In this document: in pieces, positions 43,557 through 55,262 of the stretch
Layout: the number at the start of each line of letters is the position of its first letter
How positions within the stretch are numbered: position 1 is the first letter of the stretch
NCBI GenBank assembly: GCA_944472155.2
Contig: OX235272.1
Location: forward strand, 7,300,354-7,364,353
Reading direction: 5' to 3'
DNA: 64,000 nucleotides
Origin: Trichobilharzia szidati
Taxonomy: Eukaryota > Platyhelminthes > Trematoda > Strigeidida > Schistosomatidae
Notes under the pieces: model-generated
Databases searched by the model: none
Told to the model about the DNA's origin: nothing
What the model saw: the letters and a program-made list of their open reading frames with translations, nothing else
Translations under genes and position numbers: made by a program

Positions 43557-43913
43557 TGTCATATACTGGTACAGGTTGTGCGGACCAAGATGGTTTCTCA
43601 CTTCCATCTACCGGCTGAATATTTATCGGATAATAATCCGATCGATATCTTTTCAGTTGTGGTAATTTATCACTAGTAGGCACATCATCAGCTTCTTCAG
43701 TTTCTTTTACTATCGCATTAAAACGTATTTTCAGCGGTTTTGTTGTATAGTGTGGATTAGTTATTGATAACTTTCCATCTTTTGTATTGAAGACAACTGA
43801 CTCGCCAAGTTCACCAGTATGCGCTGGTAATCCATTAATATAGGCTAAATCGTAGGAATAATGTAGAAGTTGTGGATTTGTTGTGTCATCTAATGGTGTA
43901 TTGGTTGAGGCTA
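43557..43913 (-). CDS. Ig-repeat gene exon: domain 3, C-terminal half lacking Trp and second Cys
   Basis: This 357-nt exon has a TTTTGCAG acceptor and a GTAAGT donor, phase 1 at both ends. The frame stays open throughout. It encodes LLHYSYDLAYINGLPAH, where other units have the core Trp, and PLKIRFNAIVKETEEA, where others have the second Cys. There is a Trp only near the end (KPSWSAQPV). With the preceding exon it makes a divergent Ig-like fold with no obvious disulfide, and the tail is long and Pro-rich. It could instead be a different beta-sandwich module or an interdomain region. Confidence 0.85.
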
Positions 43914-44061
43914 CTGCAAAAGAGGAAAGCAGGAAAAAGAAGCAGTTAGCAAAGGGAAGAATTGTGAGCTGAAATAAGGCAAGTCATCAAACTGAAATGA
44001 TTGAAGACGAGATATATATTTGCGTGATATAGAAAAGTGAACATACACGTATCGAATATGA

Positions 44062-44292
44062 GTCGGTAGCGCCGGGGTAGAACGCCCGCCAGCCGTTCAG
44101 GTTGTTTGGGGTTCGGTCCGCAGCCGACTCACCCCCAAACCTTGGTTTTCTGGTGATAAACTGGGCAAAGAGGTCAAGTTGGGTGTGGGACTAGCAATCC
44201 CACCCCGTAAAAATAAAACCACTGCTAATGAAACTCTAGATCTCTGACTTCAAGCCTTATGTCACACTGGGAACGCAAGGGAATAAGAAAAA
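44062..44292 (+). repeat. tRNA-derived SINE
   Basis: Head GAGTCGGTAGCGCCGGGGTA, B-box-like GGGGTTCGGTCCGCAG at 44108, middle GGCAAAGAGGTCAAGTTGGG, CTAGCAATCCCACCCCG. The tail GCCTTATGTCACACTGGGAA with AAGGGAATAAG resembles the SR2 end. Confidence 0.78.
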
Positions 44293-44299
44293 ACATATC

Positions 44300-44545
44300 A
44301 AAAAGTGAATGTGTGATAATGGTATGTCACTGGTTGTCATCTACGCTCCTGGTCCAGGCTCCATTAACGGCCAATGAACTGTTAGACCGCCTAGTTTGTT
44401 AATTCGTAGTAAGCTCATAACAGAGAGAACGCTGGGCATGAACCTAAAAACCCCATTCTATGAAATCAACACCACAATGCTACTGAAGCTTCAGAGCTTG
44501 AAGTACTTAGGTCCACCCAAAATGCGAGGGTTGAATAAAAGTGAA
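44300..44545 (+). repeat. tRNA-derived SINE, strongly degenerate
   Basis: Follows the previous SINE directly. GAGAGAACGCTGGGCATGAA, CTAAAAACCCCATTCTATG, GCTACTGAAGCTTCAGAGC and TAGGTCCACCCAAAATGCGA match the SINE middle and tail order. The head is barely recognisable. Confidence 0.5.
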
Positions 44546-44549
44546 GACT

Positions 44550-45835
44550 CACTCACTGCCAATTCGAATCACTAACAGTATGAATTCCTTTCCTATTTCT
44601 CCTTTGTTGTTATTTTTTGCGTTTAAATTTATACTACTTACCACTAGTAAGTAGTATGAGTATATTTGTTACTTCATAACCATTATTTCGTTTGCTTTTG
44701 AAGTTTAAATCACTTATTGTAATAATATTTTATTTGATATGTGGTAATTATTCTTTTATAGTTAAACATGTGTATGCCTTGATTATGTGCGATTTGCTGT
44801 TGAACATTGTTTATTCGTATCCCTTTATTCTGTGTCTGGCATTCGCGCGCTGTTAAAATCTACTCATGTTTTGCCTTCGACACAGTTTTGCTGTTTTAAT
44901 TATTGACGCACACTGACTGTGCTTTTGATGGCATTTAGCCACAGATACTTTACAATTTCAGCCTGGTATATTTTATTTCATTATTTTATGTTTAATATAG
45001 TACTGTATCTTAGAAAAATCCTGTGTTTTGGTATTTTATGAGGCATTCTAGGTGTGGTTAACTAATCGTTTGAATTATGGCTCCAGGTTTCTTAGAAGAA
45101 ATTCACAAACAGTCTCTGTCAACTCGAGTTTATCTCAGTGAGTTTCACTATCAACTGACAAGCAACTCTTCTTCTTTTTGTATTTCACTATGAATTGGTT
45201 TGTCAAGCGAAAACCTGGGCGGGTACACGAATAGCGTATCACTTATTCACATGACAGCTGGGCACTAACCACGATGATGGAAGGGATGTGACCACCTCGT
45301 TAGATTTTGACTTTCACAGCTCCGTTGGTGAAGCTCTGGACTAGCAATTCAAATGTGTAATTTGTTGAAGAATCCCCAGAAGTGTTGAGAGAGTGAGTAC
45401 TTTAGAAAATGAACACTGAAGAATGATAAGATTCACTGGCTAACCAAGATTTAACCATGATCCATCAATAGAGTAGTGGATGAGAGTTGTCACCAAATGC
45501 TCAATACCAAACAAGATATTCAACCAGATCTTTCTATTCAAAAAGAAGCTGACTTGATTTTAGAGATTGAGGATCTAAGTTAACCCAGTTAAACGAACTG
45601 AATACTTCTGTATACCAAAGTAATACTTTAATTTATTTCAAAGAAAACTTACCAGAACAAGCTGTATGGATAGGGAAACATTTACACTTCTGTTTCAATG
45701 AACTTTAATTAAAAACAAAGATGACTTAGAGAAATATCGATACCAGGTAGGCATTAGAGAACTGTTTCGTTCCACTTTGGAACTTATTTTGCAATGTGGA
45801 ACCGAAAAAGTTTTAAATCACCAAAAGTTAGAATT
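44550..45835. other. Intron sequence without a recognised gene
   Basis: AT-rich. No exon phase-compatible with the Ig gene and no retroelement motif was found. Confidence 0.4.
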
Positions 45836-45837
45836 CG

Positions 45838-45995
45838 TGAGCCGTTGGACTGCGTTCCAGTGGCTGATTAGAGATGTGCTAGGCTCGTAACCCGTAGGTC
45901 CTAGGTTTGACCTCTGTTGGAGTTACCTGTTCCCACTGACGAAGAGTCAAGGATTCGGAGGAAACAGCTTTCGAATGATCGTCGGTTTCAATGAT
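45838..45995 (+). repeat. tRNA-like SINE, second family
   Basis: GTGCTAGGCTCGTAACCCGT with GTAGGTCCTAGGTTTGACCT (B-box-like), then GACGAAGAGTCAAGGATTCG and GGAAACAGCTTTCGAATGAT. The order follows the 43178 and 47945 copies with many substitutions. Confidence 0.5.
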
Positions 45996-46409
45996 GACCG
46001 TGTTTGAAACAAACACATAATTTATGCGGACATGATTTACTTTCATATCATTTTGTGTGCTCTCAATCTTCGACATACCTACTAAATTTAAGCTTAGTGT
46101 AGGATTTGATAGTTTAAGATGTCAATTTCCGCTGAAAACGACTAGATATCGACATAAAATATGTCTTTCCACATTTGTTTATCAACAGATATGAAGACGA
46201 AAAGGACAGTGACAACCTACAACAATAAACTCCATCGAGATTTTGAATTTGGTGTGTATACAAAAGATTCAAAGCATATTCCACAGTACTTTTTTGTTGT
46301 TCTTGCTTTACAAGAATTGGTTTGTAGGGATTTAATTTGTTTCACGTATGACAACAGATTGAGAACTACTAGAGAACCACCGCTGAAAGCCAAATAATAC
46401 TGGATGGCT

Positions 46410-46795
46410 GTTTCATCCTAGTTTAAGACTCATCGGCAGTCCGCACCCACCTGCGGGGTTCGAAACCAGGACTTTCCGGTTGTAAGGCATAGACCACCCA
46501 GTCACTACGACCCGAATTAGTGGCTAACCCATGAATTCTAACCTCTACCAATTCATAAGTCATGACCATTGGGGGCCACTCGGTTGTGAGTGACGACAAA
46601 TACCCGCCGATGACACTGGCTGGTGCCAGTCGCGCTAAAATGACCAAGATTCATGGAACATTGAATTAGGTCTCAGAGACTGATTGGTGTACGAGCTTGA
46701 CTCGTAACCAGAGGGTTGTAGTGCTGCCGATGAGTCCCCAATTAAGACGAAACACCTAACTATCCAGGACTCCATAATTTTCAACCCATGGTCAA
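46410..46795. repeat. Two adjoining degenerate tRNA-like repeats
   Basis: 46410-46640 on the minus strand reads the complement of AGTCCTGGTTTCGAACCCCG (B-box-like, about 46458). 46650-46795 on the + strand reads GTACGAGCTTGACTCGTAAC and CAATTAAGACGAAACACCTA. They lie head to tail and belong to the second SINE-like family. Confidence 0.45.
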
Positions 46796-46799
46796 ACCT

Positions 46800-47940
46800 G
46801 AAATGACTTTTTGTAATTTGGAGATGTTTGTATACTCAGTAGTATTACCAGCGTTAACGTGTTTGTTATTTTTAAGACAATATGATCTCAATTCTAGAAA
46901 GTCCTTTAATTTAAGTTCACCAATACAGTATGTGACAACAGGATCTTATTATTTCATACGAATCATAAATTCTGCATTTATTAACGACCGACTAATAAGT
47001 ATATTCATGAAGTTGGTCTAGTCTTGAATAGCTCAACAGTTTCATTACCAAGTGATACAGGTTACAACCTCTTAGAAAATATCGTTTCTAGCTACATGTT
47101 ATAGTCCCCTATAGTCATCTTCAGACATCAAACGAATACATCAGATCCAAATAAAGACCCATTAGTTTGATAATCATTTCTAAAATTCGAGTAATGAAAC
47201 TGAAGCCATCAATTAGGCATAAGTGAAATAATTCTATTCGGTTCATGGTGTCCATCACTGTAGGCTCTTAGTCCTATTTGGGGTTCATCAACTGGATACA
47301 TCTACATCTCTTGGGACTGTTGGCATTTCCACTGAGAATTATTTCAAAACGTCACAAAATTATCCATTAGATAAACAGACTAAGAGATGCATGTGTTTCG
47401 AAATGAGTATTATTTGTTCAGCGTATCGTTTTGAACTTCCCGCCGATTGATTTTTTTAAACTGAAGTGTTTCATTTCTGCTGTTGTGTCAGTTCCTAGTA
47501 CAAAATCTTCGGCGATACCATTAAGTTAATAGGATATCGTTTCATTGGTAAATTGATATTAAATGCTGCCCCTGTCATCATGATTACACAATAACCAACT
47601 CTCAGATCAGTGCTTAAATTCCTAGGAGAATTTCGGAGTCACCCCTCGAATTCTTAGGACTTCAACTTTGCCTGACCTCTGGAGTATTTATGTTTCAAGG
47701 AGAACATATACAAACAAGCTTAGAAGGTCCTCAGAGGACTACCAGTATCCTCACTTGTGGTAGATATATTTATGAACAGGTGAAACACTTTCAACCCTAC
47801 CCTAACAATGTTAAACTGCCCTATTCAGGCAGTTACCTGGAGTTCTGGTTGAAAGCGTGATCAGTGGGGTACAGTAGGTTGAAGGTGGGGCAGTAACTCA
47901 TCGAAAAAGACATTGCTGAATGGTTGCACTATGTCATAAA
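46800..47940. other. Intron sequence without a recognised gene
   Basis: No coding exon or recognisable mobile element was detected. A 77-residue frame at 46788 carries no family motif. Confidence 0.4.
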
Positions 47941-47944
47941 TTGG

Positions 47945-48170
47945 CAGAAGTTAGAATTCATGGGCTGGCCATTAGATCAGGTCTCAATGGCTGCTTAATA
48001 GTATACGAGCTAGCTCGCCTTGTAACCAAAAGGTCCTAGGCTCGAACCCTGGCAGTGGGTGCGCACAGTTGAAGAGTCAGTCCTGAATTAGGACAACGGA
48101 AACAGCTGCTACGTACTCCCTGGGGGTTTTCCAATGATGTCAGCGCCTCCAATCAATCAAACAAAGCCCG
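47945..48170 (+). repeat. tRNA-like SINE, second family
   Basis: GAATTCATGGGCTGGCCATT, ACGAGCTAGCTCGCCTTGTA, AGGTCCTAGGCTCGAACCCT (B-box), AGAGTCAGTCCTGAATTAGG, GAAACAGCTGCTACGTACTC, ending CAATCAATCAAAC. The full order agrees with the copy at 43178. Confidence 0.6.
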
Positions 48171-48317
48171 TAAAATACCAATACTTAAAATATAAACAGA
48201 CGTTTCTGAAAACATAAATTCAAAGTCCATTCTAATTGATACTGTTTACAGTAATACTAACGCTATCAATAACTCTTATCCTAATATAAACATTTTAAAA
48301 CAATTGAGAAATCAGAA

Positions 48318-48392
48318 AATTTCCAAAATAAACAAATAAATAAATAAAATAATAAATAAATAAACAAATAAAATTATTTATTTATTTATTCA
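48318..48392. repeat. AAAT/TTTA palindromic low-complexity tract
   Basis: Repeats of AAATA and AATAAAC run into TTATTTATTTATT, so the two halves can pair into a long hairpin. It sits 18-90 bases inside the intron from the donor of the exon at 48410 (minus strand), so the transcript would carry it just downstream of a 5' splice site. Confidence 0.75.
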
Positions 48393-48409
48393 TTTTAAGA
48401 AAAACTTAC

Positions 48410-48508
48410 ATTTTGCTACAACAGACACCTCATCAATTTTCTTATCCGCTGTCAAGCTGATCTGTTTTTTATCGTCCATCGGAGTTATCTCGAATATCAC
48501 TTTATCAC
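48410..48508 (-). CDS. Ig-repeat gene exon: domain 3, N-terminal half lacking the first Cys
   Basis: This 99-nt exon is phase 1 at both ends, with a CTGTAG acceptor and a GTAAGT donor. It encodes VIFEITPMDDKKQISL and then DEVSVVAK where sister exons end in an LTC motif. The usual first disulfide Cys is therefore missing. Coding status rests on the frame agreement with both neighbours and on intact splice sites. A palindromic AAAT/TTTA run (48318-48392) lies just inside the following intron, next to the donor. Confidence 0.83.
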
Positions 48509-48509
48509 C

Positions 48510-49058
48510 TACAGCTGAACGTCAGATGAAGTGGAGTGTGACGGAGAAGAAATAAGAGAGAAACAGAGGGGAAGGAGAGTGAGAGAGATTCAGAGATTTG
48601 CGTGCATAATTAAATAAGGTGATCAACGCTCATTATTATGATTATTATTATTATTAAACACAGATAAATCACAAAGAAGTAAACAGGTCACTTATTCATT
48701 CATCCATTCATTGATTGGGTTTCTATTTTTCATCTCTGGACAGAACCAATCTGACTGTTTATCTTTACGATTGTTTATTCTCCCTTATTCTTCTTATTAT
48801 TATTATCATCATTATCACACTTATTTCTATCAATCTGTTAAATTTCCCTCTTTTATTTTCTATTATTTAAGGGTAATTTTGTTTATTTCTAACCACTTTA
48901 TCGTTTCTTCTTCCCTATTGAATGGTATGATTCACTTGAAAACAAACATAACAAAAGGTTGATCAAAATTCAGGGAATTCGAGTGATGACAGACTTGATT
49001 TATCATCCATAATGTATGAAACTAGATGACTAATCAGTATGGCAATTATGTAGGACGT
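48510..49058. other. Intron sequence with purine tract and ATT repeat
   Basis: A purine-rich run (GAGAAGAAATAAGAGAG and AGAGGGGAAGGAGAG) lies at 48540-48600, and an ATT tract near 48635. No gene supported. Confidence 0.45.
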
Positions 49059-49059
49059 A

Positions 49060-50290
49060 TTATTATTATTATTCACTAGAGTTCCAAGTGGAACATAGCG
49101 ATGGCTTCAACAACACATCTCCACTTTGTTCTGTTTTCTGCTGTCCTCTTCAGCTGGCTAGCCACACGATTGCCCATAATCCCTCATCTCCTCCAACTTG
49201 CCACACGATCTCCTCCATGTCATCCCCGCACCTGTGACTCACTCGTCACTTCCCATCGGGATTCCACTCGAGCAATGGTCTGGTGTGCGATGTCATTTGT
49301 TAGCCTCCACAATGTATGCGCCAACAATCCATCTCCACTTTCTCCTACAAATTTGTTGAGCGATCGGCTCTTGCTTGTTTGTTTGTTCCTATAGTTTCTT
49401 GTCGCTTATTCTTTCTGACCAGCCATTTGATCTTCAATATGGAGCCAGCGAAGTGAGCAGCTGTTGATGAAAGGCTGCAACAAGCTGTAGGAAATCCTTT
49501 TCGCCAAACGCTGGCCAAGTTTCTGACTCGTATAGAAGAACGGACTTCACATTGGTGTTGAAAATGCGAATCTTCTTCTTTATGCTGAGTGTGGAAGAAT
49601 TCCGAACTGGTTTCAGGTTGATGAAGTCGTATGTTGCCCTTCCGATTCTGACTTTGATATCTTCGTCTGTTCGGACCGTAGTTGAAACAATGTTTCTTAG
49701 ATAAGTGAAGGGGGCAACCTCTGTCAAATCTCTCTCACCGATGGTGATTGGTGCATTTTTTGTTGCTGTTGGTTGGTTATCTTCATCACCTCCGTCTTCT
49801 CCGTGTAGTCCTGTTTTCGCTGCCAGCTTCTCCAGGCAGTTTGTTGGTTTTCGCTTGGAAGTTTTCGAGTTTGTGTGAAATGAGACATATATCATTCACA
49901 CACGAAATCCAGATCTTCTAGAGTCTTCTTATCGGTGGTCCAGCGTATTCCTGACTCCTCCACCCCCAGTGCATCCTTTATTCTCTCCAGGATGATGCGA
50001 CTTAGTATTTTACTTGGCGTGGATAGGAGCATTATTCCCCTCCAGTTCTTATCAGTCCTAAGTCGCCCTTCTTTGGCAGTTTGATGAGGTAGCCCGTCTT
50101 CCAATCACTAGGCACCTTTCCTTCTTTCCAAACGTTTGCAGTAATGCAGCGAGAACATCTGTCGTAATCTCTTGGGCAGTCTTCAGTGCTTCGGGAGGGA
50201 TGCCATCTGATCCTGCTGCCTTCCGGGACTTCAGCAGATTGATCGCATTCAGGAACTCAGAACTCAAACTCTTTGAAGAGGGTATCAGTT
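49060..50290 (-). mobile_element. SR2-like RTE LINE, long degraded copy
   Basis: ATT tail at 49060-49073 and TTCCAAGTGGAACATAGCGA. Minus frames: AAGSDGIPPEALKTAQEITT with DVLAALLQTF, NWRGIMLLSTPSKILSRIIL, a deletion of the palm region, LEDLDFVCE (YADD region), VAPFTYLRNIVSTTVRTDED, KIRIFNTNVKSVLLYESETW. It covers more 5' sequence than other copies but lacks most of the RT catalytic region. Confidence 0.82.
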
Positions 50291-50352
50291 AAAGCACCCA
50301 AACCAGAATTACTTTCTAATAGCCTGAAGGAGAAGATCTGAGATTTCGCCAA

Positions 50353-50384
<32 letters not shown>

Positions 50385-51613
50385 TAGTTCATCTGGTCCA
50401 TATGAGCAAGTCATTCCAATATTCGATGGCGGTCTTACCGAAAAAAAGTAGAAATATTAGCTTGCATGATTATGGACAAATAGAAACGGATCTATATGAA
50501 GTCTGATTAGTGAACATCATATGGATACTAGTCATTTCATCTGAAAAATCTCTTTCTTCAGTGTTATCTATAGGGTGGAAAATACTTTGTCAAAATCAGC
50601 GTGTCTACGTCACATCTGTATGGCGGAAATTCTAGATATTTAAAAAGAGAAGCTGGAATTTTGTATACCACTTCTCCACCTCTCATGGTCTTCAGTCATT
50701 GATGCAAAACATTTTTCAACAATTTCACATTTATTCTGCTGGTTAAAATATATTTTAAGTGTGAATACCATTGAATGTATTCATGAAGGAGAGGGTATAT
50801 AGTTAAAACTGTTCAGCTATAGTAAATGGATTCTCCCAAAAATAGTTCCTTTGCTGAATCATAAATTCTGTTGTTGTTTTCTGAGATGGCTGAAATGAAA
50901 GGGTGATTTCTGACAGAAGTCGAACTATTAGCCAGTGAATTTTCAGTTTTACCCACCCGGAATATACTTTGAATATCAGAGAATTTCCCAAAGATTGACT
51001 CTAAAGTGTTAAGCCTCTATCCACAGGGTAGATCGATATAGACCAGGTTTTCCTGGTTAGAATATACCAACCTAAAACCCACAAGGAATTCTTTTTTGAT
51101 GTGATTGTGTTTCTTTCTCTATGAGTAAGATCCTTCAAGATGTACAGAATCGTTGGAAAGACTACCTGGGGTAGTCATGTCCATTTACTGAGCATTAAAA
51201 GCCGAAACTCTGCAGATATGCTCTCAACTAGATACACTTATAAGGAAGTATCATCTTTGATACTTCTTTGAATTGCTTCAGCTTCAAAAACATTTCATCG
51301 GCTTTAATATAATACCACATTATTCTCCAAATATCTGAGAATCTTAATTCAGAGAACATTTTGAAGTCTGAGTTAAGTAAAGCCAAATTTCTCTGAAGTT
51401 AAAATCTATCTATCTACCTATCTATCCCAACCATCTTCTTTCAGTTTGAATAATTTATTGTACTATTTATTTCACGTCGATAACGATGTGAATCCATTGG
51501 AGAAACCTATGGATTCTTAGTCTTTTCAAAGTTTAATATTCATGATAATTATTTTTCAGTCTTTTTAAAATAATTTATCTAACGATGAAATCTTCCAAAG
51601 AAAATCCACTTAC
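50291..51613. other. Intron sequence with TC/TA dinucleotide tract
   Basis: A (TC)n(TA)n tract at 50352-50385 is the only clear feature. A CTAT repeat lies at about 51408-51425. No exon or transposon motif was recognised. Confidence 0.45.
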
Positions 51614-51922
51614 CATCAAATGGAATAATCTCCTCAGGTTTTAGTTTCTCTGTTGCATCTAATGGTTGTATACTTGTAAAGAAGAATTCAGAAGCATATT
51701 GTTTTGGTTGTTGATCAGTAGCACCGTCTTCAGGCCATACAGTTACCAGGCATCGACCTTTCTTGGGTGAAACAGACTTGATATTTGATAGCTTGATTTT
51801 ATTTTCATCAGTTTCTAAAACATCAACTAGTTCACTGATATCTGCTGGTTCCCCATCCATTTGACGCCAATCCCATCCATAAGTGACTTTACTGCCGACA
51901 TATTCTTGACCAGTGTTGAAGT
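51614..51922 (-). CDS. Ig-repeat gene exon: domain 2, C-terminal half
   Basis: This 309-nt exon has an AACAG acceptor and a GTAAGT donor, phase 1 at both ends. It encodes YGWDWRQMDGEPADI with the Ig core Trp, a strand around NKIKLSNIKSV, and the second Cys in GRCLVTVWPEDG. A linker follows, rich in Pro, Lys and Glu (KLKPEEIIPFDG). The 309-nt length is the same as domain 1's second exon, which supports descent by exon-pair duplication. The short exon before it is 3.2 kb away. Confidence 0.9.
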
Positions 51923-52213
51923 CTGTTAATGATAATAATGGGGAGAATAACTTATTAACTAATTAGCAACTGTGAATGTGATCTGAATAAGGCTTGGCAT
52001 AAAATACAGAACTATCCTGAAAGGCATTTAATGCTAAAATCTCAGAAATCTGTTATCTCTAAAAGTATTAATACTGTGATAAATCTTCGAATAAGGGACT
52101 GAATGCCTCTGGTTCAAATGTTCAAAGGACCATCAGATCCACAGCAGTTACAGACTGTAGTTGCTTCGTCTTTGTTGATTATATTTCGACGTAGATTAGT
52201 TATACTATCTAAT

Positions 52214-53533
52214 ATTTTGATGTAGTTGTTTTCTCTGAGCTGGATGGTTTATTTGCTAAGCTTACGGATTCCTGAGATCACTCCATCAAATCTGCTATCC
52301 AATTATTTTAGGGAAAATCAGAGGCATTCAAATTGATGAACAAGAAATAATGATATCCTTCGACGTCACAGTATTATATACCTCAGTCGGACTAAACTAG
52401 CAAAAGAGACCATGAAGCAATTACTCAGCAACGACGAACACCTCCGACAACAATCAAAAATTGATGGAGTGACTAGACCTATACCTAAGAACGTACTTCC
52501 AATTCAACGGCCAAATATATGAACAAAATACAGGAACACACATGGGATCGCCCATGTCAGTTTCGATTGTAGAAGCAGTGATGCAAGGACTCGAAAACAC
52601 AATCTTGCCAAAGTGAAATCCAAAATTTGGATACGTTACGTGGACGACACATTCGAGTGGGATAAAACTCACAACTTAATGAACAACATCTTCAACGACA
52701 TCAAATTCACAAGGCAAAGGTAATCCAAGAACAAAATCTAAGTTTTGGACGTCTTAGTCAAGCGAACAAAACACAGGAAAATCAGAAACTCAAGTTTATA
52801 GAAAATCAACTCACACAGACCAAATACTGAATTACGACAGCAGCAATTAAATAACACACAAAAGGAGTTGTATGCAAACACTATTCAAGAGGGCCAGCCA
52901 AGACTCATTGCAGCACTCCCATCTTAAGGAAAGTTGAAGAGAGATACCTCATGGACATGTTCCGAAAGAATGGATATCCACGGAATTTCATCAAAAGGTA
53001 TGTGCCACCAAGCCAACCTACCAAATTAAAGGCCCCCTAGGAAAGCACAAAGAAAATTGTCCAACCATGTATAAAGAACGTCTCAGAAATCACTGCAAGA
53101 CGCTTCAAACCTTTGGAAATTGACATTGCACACAAACCAGCAAAATCATTTCACTCAGCTAGATGTATGTCAACCAAAAGATAGTAAAAGAAGAGAAGGT
53201 AGAACCAACATCATCTACAAAATAAGCTGCAACGACTGTGAAAAACACTACACTGGCCAAAGTGGACGTCGCCTTCAAATTCGTATCCATGAACATAAAC
53301 TAGACGTCAAAAAAAACAATCAATAGGAATACAAGTAGACTAGAGGGTGTGAAAACACACGAAAACAGCCAACCACGTTCAAGGTCAGAGGGAGAGATTA
53401 CAAATAAACTCGTGGAGAAATCTAAAAGCTCACTTCAATCAATTGATGTATGCGCTGAAGATGTTGCCTAGTAGGGCGATGAAAGCTTCGCAAATAAACC
53501 ATCCATCTCAGAGAGCAAAACTACATCAAAATA
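52214..53533 (+). mobile_element. Foldback element G: PLE with decayed RT and GIY-YIG, ~50-bp inverted ends
   Basis: The ends are inverted copies (TGAGCTGGATGGTTTATTTG at 52237 against CAAATAAACCATCCATCTCA at 53491). The inside keeps RT motifs MISFDVTVLYTSV, EQNTGTHMGSPMS and a frameshifted form of the FGYVRYVDDTF box near 52640. Then ASQDS/KESWREIPHGHVPKEW and the GIY-YIG part NIIYKISCNDCEKHYTGQSG, LQIRIHEHKLDVKK. Many stops. This family is the same as element C. Confidence 0.82.
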
Positions 53534-53664
53534 ACCCACCTGAGCTACAAATCTTCTCCATCATATTGTCCATCTTATGTACTAAGTGTAGCCTATACAA
53601 CGGTATTATCAAACAACTCAGAGACAAGACTTTGTATATATCGTATTCATAAATTTTATTCCTA

Positions 53665-53872
53665 TAACCTCCAGGTATATCAGAAGGCTTCAAGCTTGAG
53701 GTTTGAAGTTTCACTAGCGCTGGTATCTTTTTTAACGGAGTGGATTTAGTAGCCTCATGCCTTATCTTCCCTCTTAACTGGGCTAATTACCGTTTGATTC
53801 AGGTTTAGGACTGCATGGGCTGGAGATCTAACCTGGGCCACGATCGCGGTTGGTTAACATCCTATCACTGAA
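53665..53872 (-). repeat. tRNA-derived SINE, degenerate, minus
   Basis: Complement order: GCTTCAAGCTTGAGGTTTGA, GGAGTGGATTTAGTAGCCTC, CTTATCTTCCCTCTTAACTG, GGAGATCTAACCTGGGCCAC (B-box complement), GTTAACATCCTATCACTGAA. The RTE-like tail is mostly lost. Confidence 0.65.
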
Positions 53873-54329
53873 CGACAAATACTCACCATTAGACTATTGA
53901 TGCTCAAAGAGTTTGTCAGAGGTGGGATACGAACTTACGTTCACATCATGGACCAGATTACTGTTCAGTCTGGAACGCTAGACAACGCGGCCGCCACGAT
54001 CGCCACATTCACACATTAAAAATTAATTGAAAACTTTGAATTCTTCCAATGAATGCATCCATTTTAACCGAGAAGAAGGAATTAGAACCATGAAAGCCAA
54101 GTTTCATGACTAGGGGAATTACATTAGATATGACTATAGCCGTTTTCGAAATATCACCCAGTTAATAATATATATATATATATTACGTGGACTAATATGA
54201 AATTGCATTTGACTACTACAGAGTTCAATTCCCACTGACGTATTTGTCATGTCAACGGAGTCCGCATATTTCTGTCCAACAGAATCAGTCAATGTGAGAT
54301 ATAAAATAAGTTTGCACAAAAGGTGTCTC

Positions 54330-54505
54330 CAGTAGTCCAGTGGCATAATGGATTACCCCTTGAAGTTTGAAGTTATAGGTGGTGAGTTCGAGTCACTCAC
54401 TGTGGATGTAGGCACGTCCAGTTATCTAGTCCGAAGTAGGATTAAACTCGTATCCTGGATTCTACTGATAGCTCCCATCAATCAAGTAACAAAATCCCAC
54501 TAAAG
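54330..54505 (+). repeat. tRNA-like repeat
   Basis: GTCCAGTGGCATAATGGATT (A-box-like), GGTGGTGAGTTCGAGTCACT (B-box-like, near 54380), then CTAGTCCGAAGTAGGATTAA and CCCATCAATCAAGTAAC. The 5' domain resembles a tRNA more than other copies, but no tRNA 3' stem closes it. Confidence 0.5.
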
Positions 54506-54959
54506 TAGTATAATATCAGCTGCCATTTACTTACTTTTTCAATATATTTCTCAATTTGTGTACATCTGATTCTCATTTATACTTACTTTCCAATTGGTTG
54601 TTTTAATCAATTTACATATCAGGATAGATTTTGTCACTAGGCTATCAGTTACAGAACCAGTGAATACAAGTAGATGGTTGTGACTGATTAGGCCGATCAA
54701 ATCTGCTGTAAGGACAAATGCAGACCAGTGATACTAGATGTTGATGGTAGGGCTAAATCTTGAGCTGATGAAAGCTTGAATTCATAGGCTATTGGACTCA
54801 AAGTGACCCAATGTCTGAATAGTGATGTGGTGTTTTTGCAACCTTGAAGATCTTGGACTAGGACGAAACACATCTCCACCACTTTCTAGATTCCAGTGGT
54901 TCGCAAACTGATGTCCTTTTGTGACAAAATCATTTCTAAAGTCGACTAAATTTATGCAA

Positions 54960-55152
54960 ACTAAACGGTTGAGCGGTAGAATGCTCGCCTGTCATTCATG
55001 TGGTCTGGGAATCGGCCGCCAGTAAAAGCACTCCTATACCTCAGTCGTCAGTAGGCACGGTAATGATGGAAGGTTATGCATTAGGTTAGCATCCCTGGAA
55101 CTTTACAGATCATAGCTTAAAGCCCAACTGTCCAGTTAGAAGGTGAAGAAAT
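54960..55152 (+). repeat. tRNA-derived SINE, degenerate
   Basis: Head GGTTGAGCGGTAGAATGCTC, GTCTGGGAATCGGCCGCCAG (B-box region), middle GGTAATGATGGAAGGTTATG, TTAGCATCCCTGGAAC, tail AGCTTAAAGCCCAACTGTCC. Lies at the downstream side of the Ig exon at 55173. Confidence 0.65.
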
Positions 55153-55172
55153 GAAAAACTAATAAAACTTAC

Positions 55173-55262
55173 CAATAGCATGACACGTTAACTCTGAATC
55201 ACTACCTTCTGTTGCAACAAATAATCTATCGTCTGTAATTCCTTGAACTTTAACAAAGACAC
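55173..55262 (-). CDS. Ig-repeat gene exon: domain 2, N-terminal half
   Basis: At 90 nt this is the shortest exon, phase 1 at both ends. It encodes VFVKVQGITDDRLFV and then a SELTCHAI segment with the first Ig Cys, followed by a GTAAGT donor. It matches the short exons at 61431, 48410 and 41344 in position and role. The neighbouring intron to the high-coordinate side holds SR2-like and PLE debris. A degenerate SINE (54960-55150) lies immediately downstream, a few dozen bases from the donor site. Confidence 0.86.

Noticed and set aside
46161..46397. 78-residue + strand ORF as a gene
   Set aside because: No recognisable motif, no splice context, and it ends in a repeat-like region.
48318..48392. 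Origin, telomeric or CRISPR-like repeat
   Set aside because: Irregular AAAT/TTTA units without spacers; ordinary low-complexity sequence.
48711..48962. Hydrophobic 83-residue ORF as a membrane protein
   Set aside because: The hydrophobicity comes from a T-rich low-complexity tract; no start context or conserved motif.
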